From the NCBI GenBank assembly GCA_965226155.1, contig OZ245331.1, positions 2,294,001-2,358,000 on the forward strand: a stretch of 64,000 bases of DNA. Reading direction: 5' to 3'. Origin of the DNA: G965226155 sp965226155. Its GTDB lineage: Bacteria > Pseudomonadota > Gammaproteobacteria > Eutrophobiales > Eutrophobiaceae. The notes below the pieces were generated by a model. It made no database searches, was not told the origin of the DNA, and saw nothing but the letters and a program-made list of their open reading frames with translations. Of this stretch, positions 28,376 through 37,214 are shown one piece after another; the first letter of the stretch is position 1, and each line of letters starts with the position of its first letter. A program made the translations under genes and the position numbers.

Positions 28376-29007
28376 TGTACCCATTCAGTAAGAAAATCGA
28401 AATGCCTACCGCTGAGCAAGCCATGCCCGGCAGGATGGAGAGTTTGCAGGTGAATAACTGCCATTTTGTTAACGGACACCCTATCAAGCCGCCATTCCCA
28501 GAGAATATGTGTAGTGCGATGTTCGGATTGGGCTGTTTCTGGGGGGCAGAAAAAATATTCTGGCATCTAGATGGTGTGTATACAACGGCGGTAGGTTACG
28601 CAGGTGGTTACACGCCCAACCCCTCCTATGAAGAAGTTTGCACTGGGCAGACGGGTCACAATGAAGCGGTACTAGTTGTCTATGACTCAGATCAGATTAC
28701 GTACCATGATTTACTTAACGTTTTCTGGGAAGCCCATGATCCGACTCAAGGTATGCGGCAGGGTAATGATACTGGAACGCAATACCGTTCAGGCATATAT
28801 TTTTATAATGATGAGCAAAAACTACAGGCTGAACAATCACGCGACCAATATGAAGTTAAGTTGAAATCGGCGGGCTATGGACAGACTACAACGGAAATTG
28901 CAAACGCACCAGAATTCTACTATGCAGAAGATTATCATCAGCAGTATCTTGCCAAGAATCCGAATGGATATTGTGGCTTGGGTGGCACAGGTATGTCTTG
29001 TGGCTAG
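28375..29007 (+). CDS. msrA: Peptide-methionine (S)-S-oxide reductase MsrA
   Basis: Repairs S-sulfoxides of methionine. The catalytic motif GLGCFWGAEKIFW, GYAGGYTPNPSYEEVC, the FWEAHDPTQ and GTQYRSGIY substrate-pocket motifs are all present. The C-terminal NGYCGLGGTGMSC provides the recycling cysteines. 210 residues with a normal N-terminal extension. It overlaps the preceding membrane-protein gene by one base. No msrB is visible nearby. Confidence 0.96.
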   Translation: MYPFSKKIEMPTAEQAMPGRMESLQVNNCHFVNGHPIKPPFPENMCSAMFGLGCFWGAEKIFWHLDGVYTTAVGYAGGYTPNPSYEEVCTGQTGHNEAVLVVYDSDQITYHDLLNVFWEAHDPTQGMRQGNDTGTQYRSGIYFYNDEQKLQAEQSRDQYEVKLKSAGYGQTTTEIANAPEFYYAEDYHQQYLAKNPNGYCGLGGTGMSCG

Positions 29008-29055
29008 AAAGTAATAACTACGATACATGCATCTAATTTTAATTAATCATAAAAA

Positions 29056-30021
29056 ATGAAAAACAGCACGTTAATGGAAAAGAAAATTCTAGTGACCGGC
29101 GGCGCTGGTTTTTTGGGCTCGCATCTTTGTGACCGACTACTCAAGGACGGCCATGAAGTCATTTGTGTAGATAATTTCTTTACAGGAAGTAAACGCAATA
29201 TTGGTCATTTGTTTGACAATTCTCAGTTTGAATTCATACGCCATGATGTGACTTTTCCTTTATATATAGAAGTGGATGAGATCTATAATCTCGCCTGCCC
29301 AGCATCACCGATACACTATCAATATGATCCGGTACAAACCACCAAGACCAGTGTCCATGGTGCCATTAATATGCTCGGTCTTGCTAAACGAGTCAGGGCC
29401 AGGATATTTCAGGCATCCACTAGCGAAGTCTATGGTGATCCCAGTGTCCATCCGCAACCTGAATCCTATTGGGGCCATGTCAATCCGCTGGGCATTCGTG
29501 CCTGTTACGATGAAGGTAAACGATGTGCAGAAACGTTGTTCTTTGATTATTACCGACAACATAAATTGCAAATTAAAGTAGCGAGGATTTTTAATACCTA
29601 TGGTCCACGTATGCATCCAGATGATGGTAGAGTTGTTTCCAACTTCATTGTACAAGCGTTGAGAAATAAACCGATTACTATCTATGGCGATGGGTCACAA
29701 TCCCGCTCCTTTTGCCACGTTGATGATCTAATCGAAGGATTTATTTGCTTGATGGATACAGATGATTCCGTTACGGGGCCAGTTAATTTAGGAAATCCGG
29801 TTGAATTCACCATCAAGCAATTGGCCGAAGCCGTTATAAAAATGACAGGTTCATCCTCAAAACTGGAAAACAAGCCACTGCCGGAAGATGATCCCAAGCA
29901 GCGGCAACCAGATATTTCACTCGCAAAGGAAAAATTGGGTTTGGAGCCATCCATTGCCCTGGAGCAGGGCTTGCAATTGACTATTCAGTATTTTGAAGAG
30001 ATTCTAAGTGATACTGCTTGA
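29056..30021 (+). CDS. UDP-glucuronate decarboxylase (UDP-xylose synthase)
   Basis: Short-chain dehydrogenase fold enzyme converting UDP-glucuronate to UDP-xylose for glycan synthesis. The NAD-binding TGGAGFLGSHLCDRL lies near residue 15. VDNFFTGSKRNI, NLACPASPIHYQYDP and the catalytic pair in ACYDEGKRCAE (YxxxK) are strongly UXS-like, as is YGPRMHPDDGRVVSNF. Length is 321. No UDP-glucose dehydrogenase is in the window, so its substrate must come from elsewhere. Confidence 0.93.
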   Translation: MKNSTLMEKKILVTGGAGFLGSHLCDRLLKDGHEVICVDNFFTGSKRNIGHLFDNSQFEFIRHDVTFPLYIEVDEIYNLACPASPIHYQYDPVQTTKTSVHGAINMLGLAKRVRARIFQASTSEVYGDPSVHPQPESYWGHVNPLGIRACYDEGKRCAETLFFDYYRQHKLQIKVARIFNTYGPRMHPDDGRVVSNFIVQALRNKPITIYGDGSQSRSFCHVDDLIEGFICLMDTDDSVTGPVNLGNPVEFTIKQLAEAVIKMTGSSSKLENKPLPEDDPKQRQPDISLAKEKLGLEPSIALEQGLQLTIQYFEEILSDTA

Positions 30022-30030
30022 TGTGTATCA

Positions 30031-30567
30031 CTACTTAAAGGAAGGGACACTACCCGCATATTTTGAAATCCATTCTTCGGCAACGCGATCTGGATTTATG
30101 TTGTAGGGACCATCCTGATATTTTTTTCCCTGCATATAGGTTTCGATATGGCAGATTTGTTCAGCCATTCGAGCACGGTTGGCGTCTTCGTTATGCTTCA
30201 ACCACAATCCAATTTCAAAGTACTCGCCGTTACGCCTGATTAGTACAACCTTGCCACGAAATTTTTCACTTTCATTTCGGAGTGGGATGGTGATCTCGAC
30301 GTGTGTCCCGGGTTTAATGTATTTCTCAGACTCAAAAATGATGCCAATTTCGCTACAATTTGAATCTGCCTTATCATGTCTAAAATTCAACCACTTGCGT
30401 TTGATTTCCAGCGGAAACCCGGCGGGATGATAGATAAATCCGGTCTGATCATCCGCAATCGGCTTATTACCGAGTAGGCGCGCCTGCTTAAACAGCATAG
30501 GCAACCTTCGACCATTTTTTTTAGTATAGCGATTAACTCGTTGAGCTCGCATGGTTTTCTTTCTCAA
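30031..30567 (-). CDS. PilZ-like domain protein
   Basis: 178-residue cytoplasmic protein. The middle (about 65-125) has a beta-rich pattern with SEIGIIFES, KPGTHVEITIPL, RGKVVLIRR and EIGLWL, resembling a PilZ domain. However, the usual RxxxR and D/NxSxxG c-di-GMP motifs are not clear, so nucleotide binding is doubtful. The C-terminal 50 residues are family-specific. It converges on the UXS gene with a 9-bp gap. Confidence 0.55.
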   Translation of the reverse strand: MRKKTMRAQRVNRYTKKNGRRLPMLFKQARLLGNKPIADDQTGFIYHPAGFPLEIKRKWLNFRHDKADSNCSEIGIIFESEKYIKPGTHVEITIPLRNESEKFRGKVVLIRRNGEYFEIGLWLKHNEDANRARMAEQICHIETYMQGKKYQDGPYNINPDRVAEEWISKYAGSVPSFK

Positions 30568-30751
30568 TAAATGACAGACAGACTTTAGTTTTAGACCAAT
30601 GTTTCTAAGAAATCAAGATTATTTTCCTTTTTTTTCAATTAATTAGGGAATATATATAAAAATAATATTAAAAAGCGAATATAGCGTAATCATAACTATA
30701 TGATTTATATACATAATCAATGGAATTTTGAATATTTTTACCGCAGTTAGC

Positions 30752-30781
30752 AAAAAAGACGGGACAGGGTATTCCTGTCCC
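30752..30781 (-). terminator. Rho-independent terminator for the EF-hand gene
   Basis: On the minus strand an 8-bp perfect stem (GGGACAGG/CCTGTCCC, 5-base loop, 30761-30781) is followed by GTCTTTTTT. A second hairpin (GGGCTG/CAGCCC, 30789-30806) lies between it and the gene. The 290 bp between the PilZ-like and EF-hand genes hold nothing else recognisable. Confidence 0.75.
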
Positions 30782-30859
30782 GAGGGATGGGCTGTCTGTG
30801 CAGCCCGTTAGAGGGAGGAGGGAGGGGTTATTCTGATCTGGATTTCTATTTTCTGTGTT

Positions 30860-31135
30860 TCACTGCCTTGCAACATTGCGCTCACGCTTGGACAATCGCC
30901 CGTCATCGTTACGATCAACCCGGTTATATTTATGCTTTACAAAGGCTTTTTCACGTGCGCCTAAGGTCCCGTCATCGTTCTTGTCAAAATGGTTCAGGAC
31001 ACGGTCACGTCGAGTGAGATCGGTGGTATCTTCTCCAGCAAAAACGACTCCGGAAGCACCTATCAGACAGGCTACTATTACTAGTGCGGTGATGTCCTTG
31101 AGCAAAAAATGCTTAATATAGAATGCTAATTTCAT
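30860..31135 (-). CDS. Small secreted EF-hand protein
   Basis: 91 residues. An N-terminal signal sequence (about 1-33, hydrophobic core TALVIVACLIGASGVVFA) is followed by two EF-hand calcium loops, DKNDDGTLGARE and DRNDDGRLSKRE, 20-odd residues apart. Both loops have acidic ligands at positions 1, 3, 5 and 12. It is probably a periplasmic calcium-binding protein; its role is unknown. Confidence 0.8.
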   Translation of the reverse strand: MKLAFYIKHFLLKDITALVIVACLIGASGVVFAGEDTTDLTRRDRVLNHFDKNDDGTLGAREKAFVKHKYNRVDRNDDGRLSKRERNVARQ

Positions 31136-31217
31136 TTTAATTCTCCTTTATTAGTGGTCTTGCTACCTACCATTAACGCCATCATCACAGGATGGTTGAC
31201 ATTCTTTACGTGTCAAT

Positions 31218-31361
31218 TCATACAAGATCACTACGCATAGATCCCTCTGATTTGTCATAGCCAATCATTTTTACATGCTGGATAGTATTTCGTAGGGCTG
31301 GTAAGTTTTTGGTCATGACCCCCGTACGGAGATAATTCGGGGTATATCCATATAATGTTTT
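31218..31361 (-). pseudogene. Separated 3' end of mtaB beyond an in-frame amber codon
   Basis: Directly after the TAG at 31362-31364 the same frame continues for 47 codons to TGA at 31218-31220, starting KTLYGYTPNYLRTGV. GYTPNYLRV-like sequence is the conserved C-terminal motif of MtaB enzymes, so this is the missing end of the gene. Reading through would give 430 residues, the usual family length. Confidence 0.8.
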
Positions 31362-32510
31362 CTAGGAGCTTGGGTCTAAGGATGATTCCGTATCAAACAA
31401 CACCGGGAGTGTCCGACCGATAAATTGCGCCATATAATCCTGTTTCATTTGAGTTGCCAATGCGTGTAACTGTGTACATCGATCTCGTATCGTCGTCCCA
31501 TCTATTTGATCAGGCATGTCTGCCGCTCGCGTACAGGATCGGCGCGAATACGGAAAGATATGCACATGCGAAAATCCAATTCGTTCAATGTACGACATAC
31601 TCTGTTGCCATTCATAATCAGATTCTCCCGGGAAACCCACGATCACATCAGTCGTCAGATTGAAATCGGCGACCTCCTTACGTGCAGTGGTAATCAGCTT
31701 TTCAAAATCACTGGTTTTACAACGTCTCGCCATTTTTCGTAACACCACATCACTTCCACTTTGCAAGGGTAAATGTAAATGCGGCATCATCCTGGGATTG
31801 TCGAATAGCTCGAAAAAAGTGTCGCTTAAATCCCATGGTTCCAGCGAGCCTAACCTGAGTCGGGAGATGTTGGTCTCGTCTAATATCTTCTGGATTAATC
31901 CATGTAAATGATTGTCTATATCACTGCCGTAACCATCGATATGCACGCCGGTTAGGACAACTTCATGAACACCTTGTTCACTTACCCGATTAATTTCCCA
32001 GATAATGTCCTTCATCGGACGACTTCGTTCCTCACCCCGTGCAACAGTAACGATACAAAATGCACAACGGTAACGACACCCATCCTGTATTTTAATAAAT
32101 GCCCGGTTACGCCCACGGGCAAACAGGGCAGAGCCGTCAGACTCTGTTGCCAACACCGGTATAGCATCTGGGAGTAATTCGCGCTGGACGATATCGACTA
32201 ACTCATCCTTCTCATCATTCGGTATTACCAGGTCAATTCCAGCAATCTCATCAGTGACATTCGGAGAAAGATGTGCATAACAGCCGCTCACCACCAGTTT
32301 AGCTTTTGGATTGGTTCGTTGTGATTGACGGATAAGCTTGCGTGACTTTCGTGACGCTTCCTGGGTAACCGCACACGTGTTAATAACCACCAGATCAGCC
32401 TTTTCATGGTTTGTTGTTATTGAGTGGCCAGATGCAACAAATTCTTGAGCCCAATGTTCGAGCTCGGCCTCGTTCAACCGGCAACCCAGAGATTTGAGTA
32501 ATATATCCAT
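31362..32510 (-). CDS. mtaB: tRNA t6A37 methylthiotransferase MtaB, truncated by amber codon
   Basis: Radical-SAM enzyme that converts t6A37 to ms2t6A37. The N-terminal MTTase domain holds three cluster-binding cysteines (LGCRLNEAE, NTCAVTQEA, SGCYAHL). The radical-SAM site CRYRCAFCIV supplies the second 4Fe-4S cluster. The frame stops at TAG after 382 residues (FDTESSLDPSS), where relatives continue into a C-terminal segment. That segment is intact downstream in the same frame. The catalytic core is complete, so partial function, readthrough or an early pseudogene are all possible. The HDAC-like gene lies 12 bp upstream, probably in the same operon. Confidence 0.9.
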   Translation of the reverse strand: MDILLKSLGCRLNEAELEHWAQEFVASGHSITTNHEKADLVVINTCAVTQEASRKSRKLIRQSQRTNPKAKLVVSGCYAHLSPNVTDEIAGIDLVIPNDEKDELVDIVQRELLPDAIPVLATESDGSALFARGRNRAFIKIQDGCRYRCAFCIVTVARGEERSRPMKDIIWEINRVSEQGVHEVVLTGVHIDGYGSDIDNHLHGLIQKILDETNISRLRLGSLEPWDLSDTFFELFDNPRMMPHLHLPLQSGSDVVLRKMARRCKTSDFEKLITTARKEVADFNLTTDVIVGFPGESDYEWQQSMSYIERIGFSHVHIFPYSRRSCTRAADMPDQIDGTTIRDRCTQLHALATQMKQDYMAQFIGRTLPVLFDTESSLDPSS

Positions 32511-32522
32511 GACCGATCTAAA

Positions 32523-33479
32523 TTAAGTCGTTTTTTCCTTCATGTCGCCCAACACCCTTAAATGCTCAGCGATACACAAGGCTAGTGCTTTCAGATTATA
32601 GCCTCCTTCCAGTATAGAGATGATCCGACCATTACAATACTGATCAGCCATTTCCATAACACGTTCCGTCATCCAGCCAAAAAATTCCATACTCAGGTTA
32701 ATTTGTCCCAGCGGATCATCACGATGCGCATCAAATCCAGCTGAGATGAGGACAAATTCAGGTTTGAATGCATGGATCTTCGGCAGGATCGTGTCGGTAA
32801 AGACGGATTCATAATTCATGTCTGTACTTCCAGCAGGCATAGGGCAATTCAAGGTTGCACCATCGCCGCGCCCGCGCCCTGTTTCATACGAGGCACCGGC
32901 ACCTGGATAATAAGGATACTGATGAGTACTGATATAAAGTACTGAAGGATCTTCTTCAAAGGTGTGTTGTGTGACGTTCCCATGGTGTACATCCCAATCG
33001 AGAATAAGGATTTTTTCTACACCGTATTGTTTTTGCAGATAACGCGTAGTGATAGCAATATTGTTAAATAAACAGAACCCGAGCGCTGTATCCGCCTCTG
33101 TATGATGCCCCGGTGGGCGAACTAGGCAAAATCCATTTTTCAAATCATCCTTGATAATCCCATCTGCCAATATCAGAGGTGCTCCGGCAGCCAGTAGGGC
33201 AATCTTATAACTATCCCGGCAGATACCAACATCAGCACAATCCAAATAATCTGCACCCGCCTGGGCTGTAGTGCGAGCACCCCGAATGTAGTCCATATCG
33301 TGGACCGTTGCGATCCAATCTAGGTTAGCCGTTACTGGTGTGATCGATTTTAATTGCCCAAACCAGGGCAGGGTATGCAGGTGTTTCATCGACGCAATTA
33401 GACGTTCGGCACATTCTGGATGTCCCTTACCGGGATTGTGTTCCAGGAAAGCAGGGTGATAAACAAAACCAGTATTCAT
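32523..33479 (-). CDS. Histone-deacetylase-family hydrolase
   Basis: Zinc-dependent arginase-fold deacetylase of 318 residues. Visible motifs: FVYHPAFLEHNPGKGHPE at the start, PPGHHTEADTALGFCLFNN (catalytic His pair), LDWDVHHGN (zinc Asp and His), SAGFDAHRDDPLG (zinc Asp) and EGGYNL. Bacterial members act on acetylated polyamines or other small amides rather than histones. The substrate here is unknown. It probably shares a transcript with mtaB, 12 bp downstream. Confidence 0.9.
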   Translation of the reverse strand: MNTGFVYHPAFLEHNPGKGHPECAERLIASMKHLHTLPWFGQLKSITPVTANLDWIATVHDMDYIRGARTTAQAGADYLDCADVGICRDSYKIALLAAGAPLILADGIIKDDLKNGFCLVRPPGHHTEADTALGFCLFNNIAITTRYLQKQYGVEKILILDWDVHHGNVTQHTFEEDPSVLYISTHQYPYYPGAGASYETGRGRGDGATLNCPMPAGSTDMNYESVFTDTILPKIHAFKPEFVLISAGFDAHRDDPLGQINLSMEFFGWMTERVMEMADQYCNGRIISILEGGYNLKALALCIAEHLRVLGDMKEKTT

Positions 33480-33649
33480 GCGTACATTAATTTTAAACCT
33501 GAATATATCATTCTAGTCAATAGAAACTGTTTCTTAATTGCATACGCATTGTAACGTGTTACTGATTATTTCCTTACTCTTTACTAAGACAAATATTACA
33601 GAAATAAAGCAATATAAACGCTAAATTATAAATGGAATCAAAATCGTAA

Positions 33650-34615
33650 ATGAATGTTCTAGTCACAGGTGGTGCCGGCTATATCGGTAGCCATGTATGC
33701 AAGGCTTTGGCCAGGGAAGGGTACACGCCAGTCACCTGCGATAACCTAGTCAATGGCCATGAGTGGGCAGTGAAATGGGGGCAGCTAGAACGAGGTGATA
33801 TCCTCGATCGAGGTCGACTGGATGAGGTTATTAAAAAATATCAACCAGTCGCCGTCATGCATTTTGCAGCCTTTATTGCTGCTGGAGAATCTGTAGAGTG
33901 TCCAGGAAAGTACTATCGAAATAATGTCATTGGTAGTTTAACTCTACTTGAAGCATTAAGAGACCACAGCATAGATAAGATAATCTTTTCGAGTACCGCA
34001 GCGATCTTCGGCGATCCACAATTTGTCCCCGTAAGTGAAACCCATATACAACAGCCCATTAATCCATACGGGATGACTAAAATGATAATTGAGAGGATGT
34101 TGAGTGACTATGATCGAGCACATGGATTGCGCTCTATATCTTTACGTTATTTCAATGCCGCCGGTGCCGACCCTGACGGAGAAATTGGTGAAGACCATAA
34201 CCAAGAGACACATTTAATCCCATTGGTGCTCGATACTGCAAGTGGCAATCGGGACAGCATTACTATATATGGTAATGATTATGATACTCCAGATGGGATC
34301 TGTATCCGAGATTACATTCACGTAACAGATATCGGAGAGGCACATATACTTGCATTAAGGGCATTGGAATCAGGAGCATCTACAAACGTTTTTAATCTTG
34401 GTAACGGGCGAGGTTTCTCAGTCAAAGAAGTCATCGATACTGCTATAAAAATAACCAACAAAAAATTTAAGGTAAATATTGGTGCAAGACGACCTGATGA
34501 CCCTGCAAGTCTCATTAGTACATCAGATAAGATTCGGAGTGAATTAGGTTGGCAACCTCACTATGCTGATCTCTCACTAATTATCCAGTCTGCTTGGAAT
34601 TGGGCTAAAAAGTGA
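33650..34615 (+). CDS. galE: UDP-glucose 4-epimerase
   Basis: Interconverts UDP-glucose and UDP-galactose with bound NAD. The Rossmann motif TGGAGYIGSHVCKAL is at the N-terminus; HFAAFIAAGESV, SSTAAIFGDP, the catalytic YGMTKMIIE (YxxxK), RYFNAAGADPDGEIGE and DYIHVTDIGEAH follow. Length is 321, a little short of E. coli GalE (338). IS copy 4 begins 20 bp after the stop. Confidence 0.92.
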   Translation: MNVLVTGGAGYIGSHVCKALAREGYTPVTCDNLVNGHEWAVKWGQLERGDILDRGRLDEVIKKYQPVAVMHFAAFIAAGESVECPGKYYRNNVIGSLTLLEALRDHSIDKIIFSSTAAIFGDPQFVPVSETHIQQPINPYGMTKMIIERMLSDYDRAHGLRSISLRYFNAAGADPDGEIGEDHNQETHLIPLVLDTASGNRDSITIYGNDYDTPDGICIRDYIHVTDIGEAHILALRALESGASTNVFNLGNGRGFSVKEVIDTAIKITNKKFKVNIGARRPDDPASLISTSDKIRSELGWQPHYADLSLIIQSAWNWAKK

Positions 34616-34635
34616 AATCTAAATCTAATTAGAGT

Positions 34636-35703
34636 CGCGGATTCAACTTTGAAGTGCAACGTTGATGTTAAAAAAGACTTCATGTAGTGTTTTTGAATTA
34701 AGTGTTTTTCTGGGACGGTGATTGAGTTTTTTCATGACCAAGTTTAACTGCTTTTGTGTAATCGTGCTGGAGTCCATTTTCTTTGGGAAGTACTGTCGAA
34801 TGAGACCATTGATATTTTCATTTAAACCCCGTTCCCAGGAGGCATAAGGATGTGCAAAATAGAACCCCGCGTTCAATTGTTGAGCAATAACCTCATGCTC
34901 AGCAAATTCTTTTCCATTATCCGAGGTGATCGTGTGAACCGACGCCTTCATATTAGACAACAATCGCACGATAGCTTGCCTGACGGCAGAGGCAGTTCGT
35001 CGTTTCACCTGTGCAATCAAGGTGTACATCGACTTGCGCTCGCTCAAGGTGACCAGCGCCTGTCGATGGCCTTTGCCGATGACGGTGTCCACTTCCCAGT
35101 CACCGATGCGTGTCTTCCTGTTCACAATGGCTGGACGCTTATCAATGCTGCCCTGATTCACCAGAACCCCACGACGTTGATAACTACCATAACGCTTCTT
35201 TCGTTTCTTCTGGCAACGCAAGTACCGGTACAGCTCACCGCCGTCTGCCTTGTCCTGGTATATGTAGTGATATATCCATTCATGACTCAGAGCGATACCT
35301 TCTCGTTTATGCAACCAGTCACTGATTTGCTCAGGACTCCATTCGTCCCGCAGCCAGACCTCTACTCGCTCCCACAAGGTCGTGGGGAGTCGCTGTTGTT
35401 GGCTGGCTTCTCGACGCGCTTGCCGGAGCAACTGAGCTTGGCGGGGTCGATAGCCTCTCAAGCCACGGTTGCGTCTGAGTTCACGGCTAATAGTAGATTT
35501 ATGCACGCCTATCAAGGTGGCTATCTCCGTTTGTGTATGTCCTGCTCTCATCAGGGCGTAAATCTGGTAACGTTGATGCTCGGTAAGCTGTGTGTAGTGT
35601 CTCATCTGTGCCTCTCTTTCTTGCTGGAACGAAAGGTAAGGATGCTACCGCAACTTGCCGTTCGTGCCACCTAATTGAGTTGCACTTACAAATTGAATTC
35701 ACG
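34636..35703 (-). mobile_element. IS30-family insertion sequence, copy 4 (1068 bp)
   Basis: Complete terminal repeats. A 3-bp target duplication AGT flanks it exactly (34633-34635 and 35704-35706), so it has not rearranged since insertion. It lies between galE and gmd. Confidence 0.95.
34643..35605 (-). CDS. IS30-family transposase (copy 4), intact
   Basis: 320 residues with the complete helix-turn-helix and DDE triad. Copy-specific changes are Arg for Lys at 20 (LMRAG) and Thr for Ala at 30 (EIATL); it shares TLHEVF near the C-terminus with copies 1 and 7. Confidence 0.95.
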   Translation of the reverse strand: MRHYTQLTEHQRYQIYALMRAGHTQTEIATLIGVHKSTISRELRRNRGLRGYRPRQAQLLRQARREASQQQRLPTTLWERVEVWLRDEWSPEQISDWLHKREGIALSHEWIYHYIYQDKADGGELYRYLRCQKKRKKRYGSYQRRGVLVNQGSIDKRPAIVNRKTRIGDWEVDTVIGKGHRQALVTLSERKSMYTLIAQVKRRTASAVRQAIVRLLSNMKASVHTITSDNGKEFAEHEVIAQQLNAGFYFAHPYASWERGLNENINGLIRQYFPKKMDSSTITQKQLNLVMKKLNHRPRKTLNSKTLHEVFFNINVALQS

Positions 35704-35785
35704 AGTATTTATTAATGATTTTCAAAAATTAAAGCAGTAGAATTTTATGAAATTTTAAAATGATGCCAATGAAAATTTATTTAAA

Positions 35786-36871
35786 ATGAATAAAAAAGCC
35801 TTTATAACAGGTATTACTGGTCAACATGGTGCCTACCTTGCAGAATTTTTATTAAACAAAGGCTACGAGGTTCATGGGCTAAAAAGGCGAGCATCACTCT
35901 TTAATACTGCCCGTATCGATCATCTCTACCAGGATCCTCATGAAAAGGGCAGACGATTCATTCTCCATCATGGTGATATGACAGATTCCTCTAACCTTGT
36001 TCGCGTTATACAGGAAATCCAACCGGATGAAATTTATAATCTCTCTGCCCAAAGCCATGTGGGTGTATCTTTCGAGCAACCTGAATACACGGCAGAGACC
36101 GATGGTGTTGGGACCCTGCGTATTCTCGAGGCCATACGTATTTTAGGGCTTGAAAAGAAGACCAAGTTCTACCAGGCCTCCACCTCCGAACTCTATGGTA
36201 AGGTCCAGGAAACACCACAAACCGAATCGACACCCTTTTATCCACGATCACCCTACGGCGTTGCGAAACTCTATGGTTACTGGACCACCGTCAACTACCG
36301 CGAGGCCTATAGTCTTTATGCCTGCAACGGTATCCTTTTTAATCATGAATCACCTATCCGAGGTGAAACCTTCGTCACTCGCAAGATAACCCGCGGCCTG
36401 TCAAGGATAAAGCATGGTTTGCAAAAATGTATATATCTAGGAAATCTCGATGCCAAGCGGGACTGGGGCCATGCAAAAGACTATGTGGAAATGCAATGGT
36501 TGATGCTGCAACAGGACGAACCGGAAGATTATGTTATCGCCACCGGCGTTCAACATTCAGTAAGAGAATTTATTGAAGAAGCCGTAAAATTTATAAATAT
36601 AAACATCACTTGGAAAGGTGAAGGCAATGAAGAGCAAGGATACGATCCGGGCGGCAATTGTATCGTTGTAATTGATCCCAGGTATTACCGTCCCACCGAA
36701 GTGGATGCCCTACTGGGTGATCCTAGTAAAGCAAAAGAAAAACTCGGATGGGAACCCAAAGTCGCCTTCAAAGAATTGATTAAAGAAATGATGGAATCAG
36801 ATCTGGAGCACGCCAAAAAGGATGCTCTAGTCAAAAAACATGGCTATAAAGTTTTAGACCAACATGAATAA
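35786..36871 (+). CDS. gmd: GDP-mannose 4,6-dehydratase
   Basis: Makes GDP-4-keto-6-deoxymannose, the precursor of GDP-fucose. TGITGQHGAYLAEFLL near the start is the NADP-binding motif. RRASLFNTARIDHLY, NLSAQSHVGVSFE, STSELYGKV, the YGVAKLYGYW catalytic segment, and NHESPIRGETFVTRKI all match Gmd. 361 residues, normal. IS copy 4 lies just upstream. fcl follows after a small ORF, forming the GDP-L-fucose branch. Confidence 0.97.
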   Translation: MNKKAFITGITGQHGAYLAEFLLNKGYEVHGLKRRASLFNTARIDHLYQDPHEKGRRFILHHGDMTDSSNLVRVIQEIQPDEIYNLSAQSHVGVSFEQPEYTAETDGVGTLRILEAIRILGLEKKTKFYQASTSELYGKVQETPQTESTPFYPRSPYGVAKLYGYWTTVNYREAYSLYACNGILFNHESPIRGETFVTRKITRGLSRIKHGLQKCIYLGNLDAKRDWGHAKDYVEMQWLMLQQDEPEDYVIATGVQHSVREFIEEAVKFININITWKGEGNEEQGYDPGGNCIVVIDPRYYRPTEVDALLGDPSKAKEKLGWEPKVAFKELIKEMMESDLEHAKKDALVKKHGYKVLDQHE

Positions 36872-36973
36872 TCAACTAATCGTCATAGAGGCGAAAGCCA
36901 GTATCCAAACCTATTTCATCATTTCCGCGCAAGAGGGAATCTAGTCATTTAAGAATCTTTTTAATCCTACAAT

Positions 36974-37174
36974 TTGATATATTTTAAAGTGAAAAACCAG
37001 AAACCTAACGATAACAAAAAGGAATTCCAAGATAGTCTAACTGATCACGAAATTGAGCAACTTCGTTCATGGCAAAAGGTTACTCCTGCACAAAGACTGG
37101 CATGGCTTGAAGAAGCAATTATTCTGTCTCACAAATCCGGTGCATTACAAAAGTATAATGATTCGAAAAATTAA
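36974..37174 (+). CDS. Small uncharacterised protein between gmd and fcl
   Basis: 66 residues from the TTG at 36974, or 61 from the GTG at 36989; no clear ribosome binding site decides. It is hydrophilic. The second half TPAQRLAWLEEAIILSHKSG resembles a motif I recall from small bacterial proteins of unknown role, but I cannot name a family. Its position between gmd and fcl may be incidental. Confidence 0.5.
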   Translation: MIYFKVKNQKPNDNKKEFQDSLTDHEIEQLRSWQKVTPAQRLAWLEEAIILSHKSGALQKYNDSKN

Positions 37175-37214
37175 AAAATTGAATCTTGTAAATCCTGTCA
37201 AATCAAAATAATAA

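Noticed and set aside
15337..32510. Reassignment of TAG to a sense codon, suggested by two in-frame amber codons
   Set aside because: TAG is the normal final stop of tsaE, the ABC exporter, msrA, the KpsT-like gene, rpmA and murJ, so the code is standard; local readthrough remains possible for mtaB only.
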